From an uncultured Treponema sp. (GTDB lineage: Bacteria > Spirochaetota > Spirochaetia > Treponematales > Treponemataceae): a stretch of 11,446 bases of DNA. The translations under genes and the position numbers were made by a program. The notes under the pieces were generated by a model. It did no database searches. It was not told the origin of the DNA and saw nothing but the letters and a program-made list of their open reading frames with translations. Numbering within the stretch: position 1 is the first letter of the stretch; each line of letters opens with the position of its first letter. The stretch lies in assembly GCA_937891125.1 (NCBI GenBank), contig CALAEZ010000263.1, positions 1 through 11,446 of the forward strand. The letters are read 5' to 3'. This document shows positions 1-6,588 of the stretch, piece after piece.

Positions 1-1
1 T

Positions 2-256
2 ATAGAAGATGCTAAAAAGATTATTAAATATTTATATGCTACTTTTGGTAATTATATTTTTATTAGTATTATGAATCAGTATACTCCTATTATCAATAGT
101 AAGAGATATCCTAATTTAAATAGAAAGATTACAGATGAAGAATATGATGATGTTATTAAGTATGCCTTAAGTATTGGAGTTGAGAATGCATTTATACAAG
201 AAGGAGAAACACAAGATGAGTCTTTTATTCCTAAGTTTGATAAGAGTGTGTTGTAA
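2..256 (+). CDS. PflX-like radical SAM protein, 3' end only
   Basis: This is the C-terminal 84 residues of a gene whose start lies before the window; the reading frame is open from base 2 to the TAA at 254-256. The segment reads through an FISIMNQYTP stretch, then YPNLNRKITDEEYDDV, then an IQEGET block followed by SFIPKFD. From memory this pattern matches the C-terminus of the COG1313/PflX family, radical SAM proteins related to pyruvate formate-lyase activating enzymes; members carry an N-terminal CxxxCxxC cluster motif, which is outside this window. The family's physiological substrate is not well established. Codons are strongly A/T-ending (AAT, ATT, TTA), like the next gene and unlike the trp genes. 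An internal ATG at 71 is not the true start, because similarity continues upstream of it. Family assignment is fairly sure, function is not. Confidence 0.72.
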   Translation: MEDAKKIIKYLYATFGNYIFISIMNQYTPIINSKRYPNLNRKITDEEYDDVIKYALSIGVENAFIQEGETQDESFIPKFDKSVL

Positions 257-279
257 GGCATACCCTTTTGTGCTATAAT
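251..279 (+). promoter_or_regulatory. Extended -10 promoter for the kinase-like gene
   Basis: A perfect TATAAT lies at 274-279, preceded by TG at 271-272 (TGCTATAAT, an extended -10). Seventeen bases upstream is TTGTAA at 251-256 as a -35 (4 of 6 matches), overlapping the stop codon of the preceding gene. Transcription would start near 286. A GAGGTG ribosome binding site at 292-297 precedes the GTG start at 303 by 5 nt. The leader would be very short. Confidence 0.65.
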
Positions 280-302
280 AAGGACGTTTTTGAGGTGGTT
301 GG

Positions 303-1034
303 GTGAGTATTAATAATTTTGAAGTTATAAATGATGGAACTAATAGTAGTGCTAATTTATATTTAATTGATGGATTACTTTATAAAGTTTTTTATGATAA
401 TGCTTTTATTGTTGAGAAGATGAGAAATCTTACTTTTTTAATTAAAGAAAAACCAATAAAGCCTAATGCGATAGATTTACTTGAATCTGATGGTGAACTA
501 GTTGGTTACATACAAGAATTTATTCCTTGTGCTAAGACATTTAAGGAAGGTATAGATGATAGTAATTATGAATTAAAATATAAAGCTGTTTTAGATGTAT
601 TTAAGAGTATTAAAAAAATACATAGTCTTGGTTATGTTATAGGAGATGTTCACTCTAAGAATTTTATTTATAATTATGATGGTGGATATTTAATAGACTT
701 AGATGAGATTAGAATACCTGAAGAAGATGATTGGAAGTTTAGAGATTATTACTTAGTTAAAAAAAATAATAGAACACCTAATATTAAAAAAGAGAGTTTT
801 TATACTGATAATGTTAAAGCTACTATTTCTTCTTTAAGCTTATTACTTGGTTTTGATTTAGAAGAGGTAGTTAGAGATGAATCATTAGAAACACTTAAAA
901 TATATATTGATTGGTTAATTAATGATGATGAGTTAAAGAATCAAATATTTGAGATATTTGATAGGAGTGATCAAGTTATTTATTTTGATGAAATATTAGA
1001 AAGCAAAGCTAAATTATTTATGAAAGATAAGTGA
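303..1034 (+). CDS. Small stand-alone protein-kinase-fold protein
   Basis: This 243-residue protein has the layout of a minimal eukaryotic-like kinase or aminoglycoside/choline-kinase fold. A glycine-poor N-terminal strand region (about 8-22) leads to a candidate ATP-binding Lys28 (LLYKVFY), with Glu38 as a possible salt-bridge partner. A hinge-like segment IQEFIPC spans 70-76. The catalytic loop is IGDVHSKN, with Asp115 as presumed catalytic base and Asn120 as metal ligand. YLIDLDEI follows, with Asp132 or Asp134 in the DFG-type position. A helical C-terminal part of about 95 residues follows. There is no signal peptide, membrane segment or extra domain. The start is GTG at 303 with GAGGTG 5 nt upstream. 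Both Trp residues are TGG and the stop is TGA, so a standard genetic code is likely. The target (protein or small molecule) cannot be told from sequence. Kinase fold is fairly sure; substrate is unknown. Confidence 0.72.
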   Translation: MSINNFEVINDGTNSSANLYLIDGLLYKVFYDNAFIVEKMRNLTFLIKEKPIKPNAIDLLESDGELVGYIQEFIPCAKTFKEGIDDSNYELKYKAVLDVFKSIKKIHSLGYVIGDVHSKNFIYNYDGGYLIDLDEIRIPEEDDWKFRDYYLVKKNNRTPNIKKESFYTDNVKATISSLSLLLGFDLEEVVRDESLETLKIYIDWLINDDELKNQIFEIFDRSDQVIYFDEILESKAKLFMKDK

Positions 1035-1039
1035 AATTT

Positions 1040-1062
1040 ATAAAAATAAGCTTTATTTTTAT
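1040..1062 (+). terminator. Weak AT-only hairpin with T tract after kinase gene
   Basis: AAAAATAA at 1042-1049 pairs with TTATTTTT at 1053-1060 around a 3-nt loop, and A/T pairs at 1040/1062 and 1041/1061 extend the stem to 10 bp. The right arm is itself T-rich and the left arm A-rich, so it could act weakly in either direction. It follows the TGA at 1032-1034 directly. With no G-C pairs in the stem, efficiency is doubtful. Confidence 0.35.
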
Positions 1063-1069
1063 TTGATTA

Positions 1070-1090
1070 TGTTATAATTATTATAGGAGG
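1070..1090 (+). promoter_or_regulatory. Extended -10 and strong RBS before the 75-residue ORF
   Basis: TGTTATAAT at 1070-1078 is a perfect extended -10 element; no good -35 is visible at the expected distance, where TTTATT at 1052-1057 is the nearest. AGGAGG at 1085-1090 is a perfect Shine-Dalgarno sequence 6 nt before the ATG at 1097. If the -10 is used, transcription would start at about 1085, inside the Shine-Dalgarno sequence. Either start is then slightly later or transcription comes from the upstream promoter at 251-279. The ribosome binding site is convincing, the promoter moderately so. Confidence 0.5.
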
Positions 1091-1096
1091 TTTATT

Positions 1097-1324
1097 ATGA
1101 AAAGTTTTAAATTATATCAGCACAGAATAATTCTACTTCCTGATAATTCAATCGCTAACGGGAAATATACCATCGATGGTGATTTTACAATCATAATCAA
1201 AGACGGATTTTTGAATGATGGAGTCTCAGAAGATGGGACTTTACTACCTGCCATACAGCCTATAGAACACGGTGCAATACGATATTTGCAAAAAGAGTTT
1301 GCTGTATACGAAACGTATAGTTAG
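1097..1324 (+). CDS. Short protein of unknown function
   Basis: A 75-residue ORF with a perfect AGGAGG ribosome binding site 6 nt upstream, so probably a real gene. I do not recognise a named family. The part GDFTIIIKDG..., then LLPAIQPIEHGAIRYL, loosely resembles the 'xxGPAI...DG...Y...G' strand repeats found in short secreted or orphan proteins of many gut and oral bacteria; this is a weak visual likeness only. No signal peptide, no membrane segment, no cysteines. Its first ~15 codons are AT-rich like the upstream genes, while the rest uses more G/C-ending codons (ATC, ACC, GAC), intermediate between the two halves of the window. It therefore sits on the compositional transition. It is followed by 102 nt containing the trp promoter. 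Confidence 0.5.
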   Translation: MKSFKLYQHRIILLPDNSIANGKYTIDGDFTIIIKDGFLNDGVSEDGTLLPAIQPIEHGAIRYLQKEFAVYETYS

Positions 1325-1353
1325 TAAAACACCTTTTTTCTCTAGTGTTACTA

Positions 1354-1382
1354 TTGACAGAAACAAATCTATACAGTATGTT
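1354..1382 (+). promoter_or_regulatory. trp operon promoter
   Basis: A perfect -35 TTGACA at 1354-1359 is followed after exactly 17 bp by TATGTT at 1377-1382 (4 of 6 matches, including the key TA..T positions). The predicted start is near 1389, giving a leader of about 38 nt before the trpB ATG at 1427. There is no TGG codon anywhere in 1325-1426 and no room for a Trp-codon leader peptide, so classical ribosome-mediated attenuation is unlikely. Confidence 0.68.
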
Positions 1383-1398
1383 TCTTTTTGTAGAAACA
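1359..1398 (+). promoter_or_regulatory. Candidate operator: three alternating AGAAACA/TGTTTCT arms
   Basis: AGAAACA (1359-1365), its inverse TGTTTCT (1379-1385) and AGAAACA again (1392-1398) lie across the promoter. Arm 1 touches the last base of the -35, arm 2 covers the end of the -10, and arm 3 lies just past the predicted transcription start. Arms 1/2 make a 7-bp dyad with a 13-nt gap, arms 2/3 one with a 6-nt gap. Arm 2 is followed by four more T residues, so arms 1/2 also look terminator-like for transcripts arriving from upstream. An operator role is inferred from the position; the binding protein is unknown and the sequence does not match the E. coli TrpR operator. Confidence 0.45.
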
Positions 1399-1426
1399 AC
1401 CAAAGCAAGAACCCGAGGAGCGATTC

Positions 1427-2716
1427 ATGAGTTATTCACAGAACGGATTTTTTGATAGATATGGCGGAAAATATGTAGCAGAAGTGCTCAGCAATACGCT
1501 TGCAGAGCTGAAAAAAGCGTTTACCGAAGCACTGCATGACGATTCCTTTTTACGCGAGCTTGAAACAATTCAGCGCGACTACATCGGGCGCGAAACGCCG
1601 CTCTTGTTTGCAGAAACAGCAACCAAGCTGCTTGGCGGCGCCCAGATTTACATAAAGCTTGAAGGGCTTGCCAACACCGGCGCGCACAAAATCAACAATG
1701 CAATCGGTCAGTGCCTGCTTGCAAAGCGCATGGGAAAAAAGCGCATTATTGCCGAAACTGGCGCCGGTCAGCATGGCGTTGCAACAGCAGCCGCCTGCGC
1801 AAAGCTAGGGCTAGACTGCACGGTGTACATGGGCGAAATTGATGTGCGCCGCCAGCAGCCAAATGTTGCTACCATGGAGCTGTATGGAGCAAAAGTACGC
1901 GCCGTTACCAGCGGCAGCCGCACGCTTAAAGACGCGGTAAACGAGGCCATGCGTGACTGGGCGGCAAATGCCGACACCACGCATTACGTACTGGGAAGCG
2001 CACTAGGGCCGGAGCCCTTCCCAGACATGGTGCGCGAGTTTCAGAGCGTCATCGGGCGCGAGGTGGAGCGGCAGGCAAAGGAGCGTGGACTTGACGTGGC
2101 GGCGCTGGTTGCTTGCGTAGGCGGCGGCTCAAATGCCATCGGCTTTTTTGCGCCCTTTATCGACAGAAGCGAGCCGCGCCTTATCGGCGTAGAAGCAGGC
2201 GGCAAAGGCGACGGCATCGGGCAAAACGCAGTACGCATGACTGGCAGCGTTTCCCGCGAAGGCATTATGCACGGCTACAAATCGCAATTTTTGCTTGACG
2301 AAGACGGGCAGGCGCTTTCTACCTACTCGATTTCTGCGGGGCTTGACTACTGCGGCATTGGTCCGCAGCTTGCTGCACTCGGAAAGCGCGGCCGCATTGA
2401 GTTTACTTCTGCCCGCGACAAGGAGGCGCTCGAAGCCGTACGCTTTTTTGCGCAAAAAGAAGGCGTTCTGTTTGCAATGGAAAGCGCCCATGCTGGTGCC
2501 GAAGCGATAAAGCTCGCGCCGACGCTGCCAAAAGACAAGGCGATTATCATCAACATGAGCGGACGCGGCGACAAGGATTTGTTTATCACCAGCCCGGTCT
2601 TCCGCAAAAAAGAGTGGCTCACGTTCCTGCACGCAGAAACAGACCGTCTTGAGGGCGGAACTGAAATACATGAAGCGGCAAGCATGAAAGGCGAAGAGCC
2701 AGCGCAGAATCTATAA
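1427..2716 (+). CDS. trpB: Tryptophan synthase beta chain
   Basis: TrpB is the cytoplasmic PLP enzyme that condenses indole (channelled from TrpA) with L-serine to make L-tryptophan, working as an alpha2-beta2 complex. The sequence has every landmark: NTGAHKIN with the PLP Schiff-base Lys88, AETGAGQHG with catalytic Glu110, the phosphate-binding loop GGGSN at 232-236, and SGRGDKD near the C-terminus. The numbering runs one residue ahead of the E. coli enzyme. At 429 residues it is about 30 longer than E. coli TrpB (397); most of the excess is a charged tail after the SGRGDKD region (ending GEEPAQNL). It is the canonical TrpB1 type that pairs with TrpA. The start is ATG at 1427, with GAGGAG at 1415-1420. 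It is the first gene of the operon, and trpA follows after 15 nt. Confidence 0.97.
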   Translation: MSYSQNGFFDRYGGKYVAEVLSNTLAELKKAFTEALHDDSFLRELETIQRDYIGRETPLLFAETATKLLGGAQIYIKLEGLANTGAHKINNAIGQCLLAKRMGKKRIIAETGAGQHGVATAAACAKLGLDCTVYMGEIDVRRQQPNVATMELYGAKVRAVTSGSRTLKDAVNEAMRDWAANADTTHYVLGSALGPEPFPDMVREFQSVIGREVERQAKERGLDVAALVACVGGGSNAIGFFAPFIDRSEPRLIGVEAGGKGDGIGQNAVRMTGSVSREGIMHGYKSQFLLDEDGQALSTYSISAGLDYCGIGPQLAALGKRGRIEFTSARDKEALEAVRFFAQKEGVLFAMESAHAGAEAIKLAPTLPKDKAIIINMSGRGDKDLFITSPVFRKKEWLTFLHAETDRLEGGTEIHEAASMKGEEPAQNL

Positions 2717-2731
2717 ATCAGGAGAAAAAAC

Positions 2732-3484
2732 ATGCAGAAGATAAAGCTTATGGCGCATTTGGTCGCCGGGTATCCAACAAATGAGCTTGCGCTGGCAGCC
2801 GCCCGCGCACTGGTAAAAGGCGGAGCGTCCATTTTGGAGATTCAGCTGCCGTTTTCTGACCCTAGCGCAGACGGACCGGCAATTCAGAACGCGTGCACAA
2901 AGGTGCTTTCACGCGGCTACACAACAGCCGACGGTCTTTCGTTTATACAGCAGATTCATACGGAATTTCCTGCCGTGCCGATATACCTGATGAGCTACGG
3001 CTCGCTCGTGTACACGCCGGGCGTGAGCGCTTTCTGCAAGCGGGCGGCAGAAGCAGGCGTAAGCGGCATGATTATTCCCGACCTGCCGTTTGACTGCGAC
3101 GAAGGGCTCACCGCTGCCTGCACTGAAAACGGCATGGTAAACATTCCTGTTGCGGCGCCCGGCATGAGCGAAGAACGGCTTACCAAGCTTGCAACAGCAG
3201 GCTTTCCGTACATCTACGCCGCGCTCAGAACAGGCATTACGGGAACAGACACCACGATAAACGATGCAACGCTGCGCTTCATAAAAAGTGTGGCGCAGGG
3301 CGGCAGCAAGGTATACGGCGGCTTTGGCATTTCAAGCAGCGTGCAATCACGGGCGATTGCGCCGTATGTGGAAGCAGTAGTCGCTGGCAGCGTCTTTGTG
3401 CGCACGATTAGCGAGCACCAGCAGAGCAGCGAAGCACTTGCAGCCGCGGTAACAGAAAAAGCGCGGAACATCTGCATGTTTTAG
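2732..3484 (+). CDS. trpA: Tryptophan synthase alpha chain
   Basis: TrpA cleaves indole-3-glycerol phosphate to indole and glyceraldehyde-3-phosphate in a TIM barrel and passes indole to TrpB. LEIQLPFSDPSADGP at 35-49 holds both catalytic acids: Glu36 (E. coli Glu49) and Asp47 (E. coli Asp60). The phosphate site is visible as YGGFGISS, followed by VVAGSVFV. At 250 residues it is shorter than E. coli TrpA (268), chiefly because the N-terminus starts right at the first barrel strand and lacks the leading helix. No in-frame start upstream has a better ribosome binding site: AGGAGA at 2720-2725 fits the ATG at 2732. It lies 15 nt after trpB and 21 nt before the trpE ATG, so the two synthase subunits are made from adjacent cistrons. 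Confidence 0.96.
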   Translation: MQKIKLMAHLVAGYPTNELALAAARALVKGGASILEIQLPFSDPSADGPAIQNACTKVLSRGYTTADGLSFIQQIHTEFPAVPIYLMSYGSLVYTPGVSAFCKRAAEAGVSGMIIPDLPFDCDEGLTAACTENGMVNIPVAAPGMSEERLTKLATAGFPYIYAALRTGITGTDTTINDATLRFIKSVAQGGSKVYGGFGISSSVQSRAIAPYVEAVVAGSVFVRTISEHQQSSEALAAAVTEKARNICMF

Positions 3485-3495
3485 CACACATTTTT

Positions 3496-3500
3496 GGAGG
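3496..3500 (+). promoter_or_regulatory. Ribosome binding site that fixes the trpE start
   Basis: GGAGG here lies 5 nt before the ATG at 3506. A longer frame opens with TTG at 3494, but that codon overlaps the Shine-Dalgarno sequence and would have none of its own, so ATG 3506 is the start. Confidence 0.8.
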
Positions 3501-3505
3501 AAAAA

Positions 3506-4960
3506 ATGGCAACACGAACAGACAGCTTATACACCTGTATTTCAAATCCACGGTACACGCCGTACCTGCTTGCAAAGAAAATCGGCGCGACTGCAATTTT
3601 AGAGTCAGCAAGCTTTGCAAAGGGACGCGAGCGCTATTCAATTCTGATGGCAGAGGAAGCGTTTAAGCTTTGCCAGAACGATGACGGCATTTTCTTTGAC
3701 ATTGGCGGCACAAAGCGTCCGTTTGACAGTGCGCTTTTAGCAGGCAAAAAAAGCTTCGATGCGCTCGGCAGGGAAAAAGCGCCCGACATTCTTGATGCGC
3801 TTCTGTATGTCGCCTCCCAGAACAAGCAGCCGGAGGGAAAATGCGCAGACCTGCCGCTTCCCGCATCCGGGCTTGGCTACTTAAGCTATGAGTTTGCCAA
3901 GCGTTGCGACACCATCCGCTTTTTTGAGCAAAAGGATGAGCTGAATATTCCTGAAAGCCTGTTTATAGCTGGTCACATCTACATCATCTTTGACCATTTT
4001 ACCGAAGAAATCCATATTTTTGCGCTAAACTACAATGAGCACGAAATCGACCTGCAGCAGGCAATGGATAAGCTCCTGAAAAAGATGAACAACATGGATT
4101 TTTCCTACCTCGAGGAAGAAAGCGACCAGTTCAGCTACACCATGCTTACCGACCTTGCAGCGTCAAAAAAAGAATATATCGAAAAAGTGACGGCGCTTAA
4201 AAAGCACATTATCGCCGGCGACATTATTCAGGCAGTTCCCAGCCGCCGCGTGCAGATTGACTGTGCAGCTACCGCGCTGCAGGTGTACGGAAAGCTCCGC
4301 AAGGTAAATCCGTCGCCGTACCTCTTCTACATTGATTTTGGCGACTTCCAGTTTACGGGAGCCAGCCCGGAAAGCTTAGTGCGCGTGCGCAAGGGAAAAG
4401 CAACAATTCATCCGATTGCAGGCACGATTCACCGCGGCAAAAACGATGCGGAAGACGAAGCACTCAAAATCACCTTGAGCGAAAATCCGAAAGAGCGAGC
4501 AGAGCATCTTATGCTCGTTGACCTTGCACGCAACGACCTTGGTCGCGTATGCGAAGGTGGCAGCGTACAGGTAAGCCAGTTTATGGAATGTGAGCTTTTT
4601 AGCCACGTCATTCATCTGGTAAGCACAACCGAAGGCGATGTAAAGCAGGGCGTGCAGCCAATTCAGGTGCTGCGTGCATCGTTCCCTGCCGGAACGGTCA
4701 GCGGCGCTCCAAAAATCGCCGCCATGCAGATTTTAAGCGGGCTAGAAAAAACAAAGCGGCGCTTTTATGCAGGCGCGGTCGGCTACATTCAGCCAAACGG
4801 CGATTTGGATTTCTGCATTGCAATCCGCTGTGCGCTTAAGCAGGGCACGGTCTGGAATCTACAGGCGGGCGGCGGCATTGTCTACGACAGCGAGCCGGAG
4901 CGCGAATTTACCGAAACATGCGAAAAGCTTGGCGCATTGATTGACACGTTGACAAAATAG
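3506..4960 (+). CDS. trpE: Anthranilate synthase component I
   Basis: TrpE makes anthranilate from chorismate, using ammonia supplied by the glutaminase domain of TrpG (here in TrpGD). The protein is 484 residues from ATG 3506. The N-terminal part carries ILESA at 31-35 and a RYSI stretch, the LLES-type element of the tryptophan feedback site, so allosteric inhibition by Trp is likely. The chorismate-binding domain shows GDIIQAVPSRR, then ASPESLVRV, then PIAGTIHRG (usually PIAGTRPRG), ERAEHLMLVDLARNDLGRV, the His-containing HVIHLVS segment, FPAGTVSGAPKIAAM, and the C-terminal GGGIVYDSEPEREF. These separate it from isochorismate synthases. PabB is the main alternative, but the feedback motif and the position inside a complete trp operon favour TrpE. 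Confidence 0.94.
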   Translation: MATRTDSLYTCISNPRYTPYLLAKKIGATAILESASFAKGRERYSILMAEEAFKLCQNDDGIFFDIGGTKRPFDSALLAGKKSFDALGREKAPDILDALLYVASQNKQPEGKCADLPLPASGLGYLSYEFAKRCDTIRFFEQKDELNIPESLFIAGHIYIIFDHFTEEIHIFALNYNEHEIDLQQAMDKLLKKMNNMDFSYLEEESDQFSYTMLTDLAASKKEYIEKVTALKKHIIAGDIIQAVPSRRVQIDCAATALQVYGKLRKVNPSPYLFYIDFGDFQFTGASPESLVRVRKGKATIHPIAGTIHRGKNDAEDEALKITLSENPKERAEHLMLVDLARNDLGRVCEGGSVQVSQFMECELFSHVIHLVSTTEGDVKQGVQPIQVLRASFPAGTVSGAPKIAAMQILSGLEKTKRRFYAGAVGYIQPNGDLDFCIAIRCALKQGTVWNLQAGGGIVYDSEPEREFTETCEKLGALIDTLTK

Positions 4961-4981
4961 CAGGCACAGCTGGAGGAAACC

Positions 4982-6586
4982 ATGATTTTAGTTATCGACA
5001 ATTACGACAGTTTTACATGTAACGTCGTGCAGATTTTAAAAACTGTTACCGACAAAGAAATTTGCCTGGTGCGCAATGACGAATACAGCGTAGAAGAGCT
5101 GGCACAGAAAAATCCGGAATTCCTGATTGTGTCGCCAGGGCCGGGAAAGCCGAGTGAAGCGGGCGTTTCTGAGGAAGCAATCCGCTATTTTGCCGGCAAA
5201 ATCCCGATTTTAGGCATTTGTCTGGGACACCAGGCAATCTGTGAGGCATTTGGCGGCAAAATCGTGCAGGCAAAATACATTCGCCACGGCATTGTGGAGG
5301 ACATTAAGCTTGACGGCCGCGGGCTGTTCCGCTCAATCGGTAAGAGCGCTAAATTTACCCGCTACCACAGCCTTGTTGCCGAAGAAGCAAGCCTGCCAGC
5401 AGATTTTGAGGTAACCGCCCGCGCAAAAGACGGCGACATTATGGGCGTGCGCCACAAAACGCTTCCCATTGAAGGCATTCAGTTCCATCCGGAATCAATC
5501 GCAAGCGAAAAAGGCGCGTCACTGCTGTCGGCATTCATCAACTACCGCCGTGACAACATTGTTGTTGCTGACTGCCTGAATCAGCTGATAGCAAAAAAAG
5601 ATTTGACCGAAGACGAAGCTGCCTTCTTTATGGAAAACGTGACTGACGGCTCTATGGACGAGCGGGCTATGGCGGCAATTCTTGTGGCAATGTCGAGCAA
5701 GGGCATTGCGGTAAGCGAGATGATTGGCTGTGCACGCGCCCTGCTCAAGAAAAAGCGTGAGCTGCCGATTGAAAAAGCAGGGCTTGCAGAAATTGTCGGC
5801 ACTGGCGGCGATGGCAAAGGCAGCTTCAACATCTCCTCACTGTCAGCACTCATTGTGGCAAGCTGCGGCGTAAAAATGGCAAAGCACGGAAACCGCGCCG
5901 TTTCAAGCAAATCGGGTGCTGCCGACTTTTTCGAGGCGCTCGGCATCAACATTATGGCAGCTCCCGAAAAAACCGCAGCACTTATCAAGAAAACAGGCTT
6001 CGGCTTTTTAATGGCGCCCGTCTACCATTCTGCCATGCGGTTTGCGGCTCCTGTTCGCAAGGCGCTCGGCGTCAAAACGATTTTTAACATTTTAGGGCCG
6101 CTCTTAAACCCAGCAGGCGCTGAATACGAACTGTTAGGCGTGTACTCACAGGAGCTGCTGAAAGATTATGCTCGCGCGGCAAAGGCGCTTGGCGCAAAAC
6201 GCGTCATGGTCATCTGCTCAGACGACGGCTACGATGAGATTTCGCCGTGTGCAAAAACCCATGCGTATTTGATTGACGAGCACGAAAAGGAAACGCAATT
6301 TGTCATTGACCCTACAGCGTTTGTGCTTGACGATGTTGACGAAAACGAGCTCTACGGCGGAAACGGCAGCGATAATGCGCAGCTGGCAATGGAAGTCATG
6401 CAGGGAAAAGGACGCAAGACGATTCGTGCTGCCGTCGGCTTAAACGCAGGGGCCCTGCTCTACCTGTGCGGAAAAGCACCGTCGCTCGAAGCCGGCTACA
6501 GCATGGCGCTTGAAGCACTCGACAGCGGAAAGACGCTTGCAAAGCTCACTGAAATCCAGAAAGAATCTGCCGCACTGGGAGCATAA
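4982..6586 (+). CDS. trpGD: Fused glutamine amidotransferase (TrpG) and anthranilate phosphoribosyltransferase (TrpD)
   Basis: This is a 534-residue bifunctional protein. Residues 1-190 are the class I glutamine amidotransferase that feeds ammonia to TrpE: VIDNYDSFT at 4-12, the oxyanion segment SPGPG at 51-55, nucleophile Cys80 in GICLGHQ, and the His169/Glu171 pair in QFHPES. Residues from about 195 are TrpD, which joins anthranilate to PRPP to give phosphoribosyl-anthranilate: GTGGDG at 273-278, SFNISSLSA, KHGNRAVSSKSG at 301-312, and the APVYHSAMR and FNILGPLLNP motifs. The domain order matches the enterobacterial TrpGD fusion and the linker is very short. GGAGG at 4972-4976 serves the ATG at 4982. 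It follows trpE by 21 nt and is only 2 nt from trpCF, which points to translational coupling. Confidence 0.96.
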   Translation: MILVIDNYDSFTCNVVQILKTVTDKEICLVRNDEYSVEELAQKNPEFLIVSPGPGKPSEAGVSEEAIRYFAGKIPILGICLGHQAICEAFGGKIVQAKYIRHGIVEDIKLDGRGLFRSIGKSAKFTRYHSLVAEEASLPADFEVTARAKDGDIMGVRHKTLPIEGIQFHPESIASEKGASLLSAFINYRRDNIVVADCLNQLIAKKDLTEDEAAFFMENVTDGSMDERAMAAILVAMSSKGIAVSEMIGCARALLKKKRELPIEKAGLAEIVGTGGDGKGSFNISSLSALIVASCGVKMAKHGNRAVSSKSGAADFFEALGINIMAAPEKTAALIKKTGFGFLMAPVYHSAMRFAAPVRKALGVKTIFNILGPLLNPAGAEYELLGVYSQELLKDYARAAKALGAKRVMVICSDDGYDEISPCAKTHAYLIDEHEKETQFVIDPTAFVLDDVDENELYGGNGSDNAQLAMEVMQGKGRKTIRAAVGLNAGALLYLCGKAPSLEAGYSMALEALDSGKTLAKLTEIQKESAALGA

Positions 6587-6588
6587 CT

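Noticed and set aside
1328..1349. AACAC/GTGTT hairpin as a terminator for the 75-residue ORF
   Set aside because: The stem is only 5 bp with a 12-nt loop, and no T tract follows it.
1343..1353. TAGT-GTT-ACTA dyad as an E. coli-type TrpR operator
   Set aside because: The half-site spacing is one base too long and the outer bases do not match; kept only as part of the operator finding.
2129..2671. 180-codon open frame antisense to trpB, and other long antisense frames within trpGD, trpCF and the transporter
   Set aside because: They are by-products of GC-skewed codon use in clearly coding genes; none has a ribosome site or recognisable protein features.
3494..3505. TTG at 3494 as the trpE start (4 residues longer)
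   Set aside because: It overlaps the GGAGG that serves the ATG at 3506 and has no ribosome site of its own.
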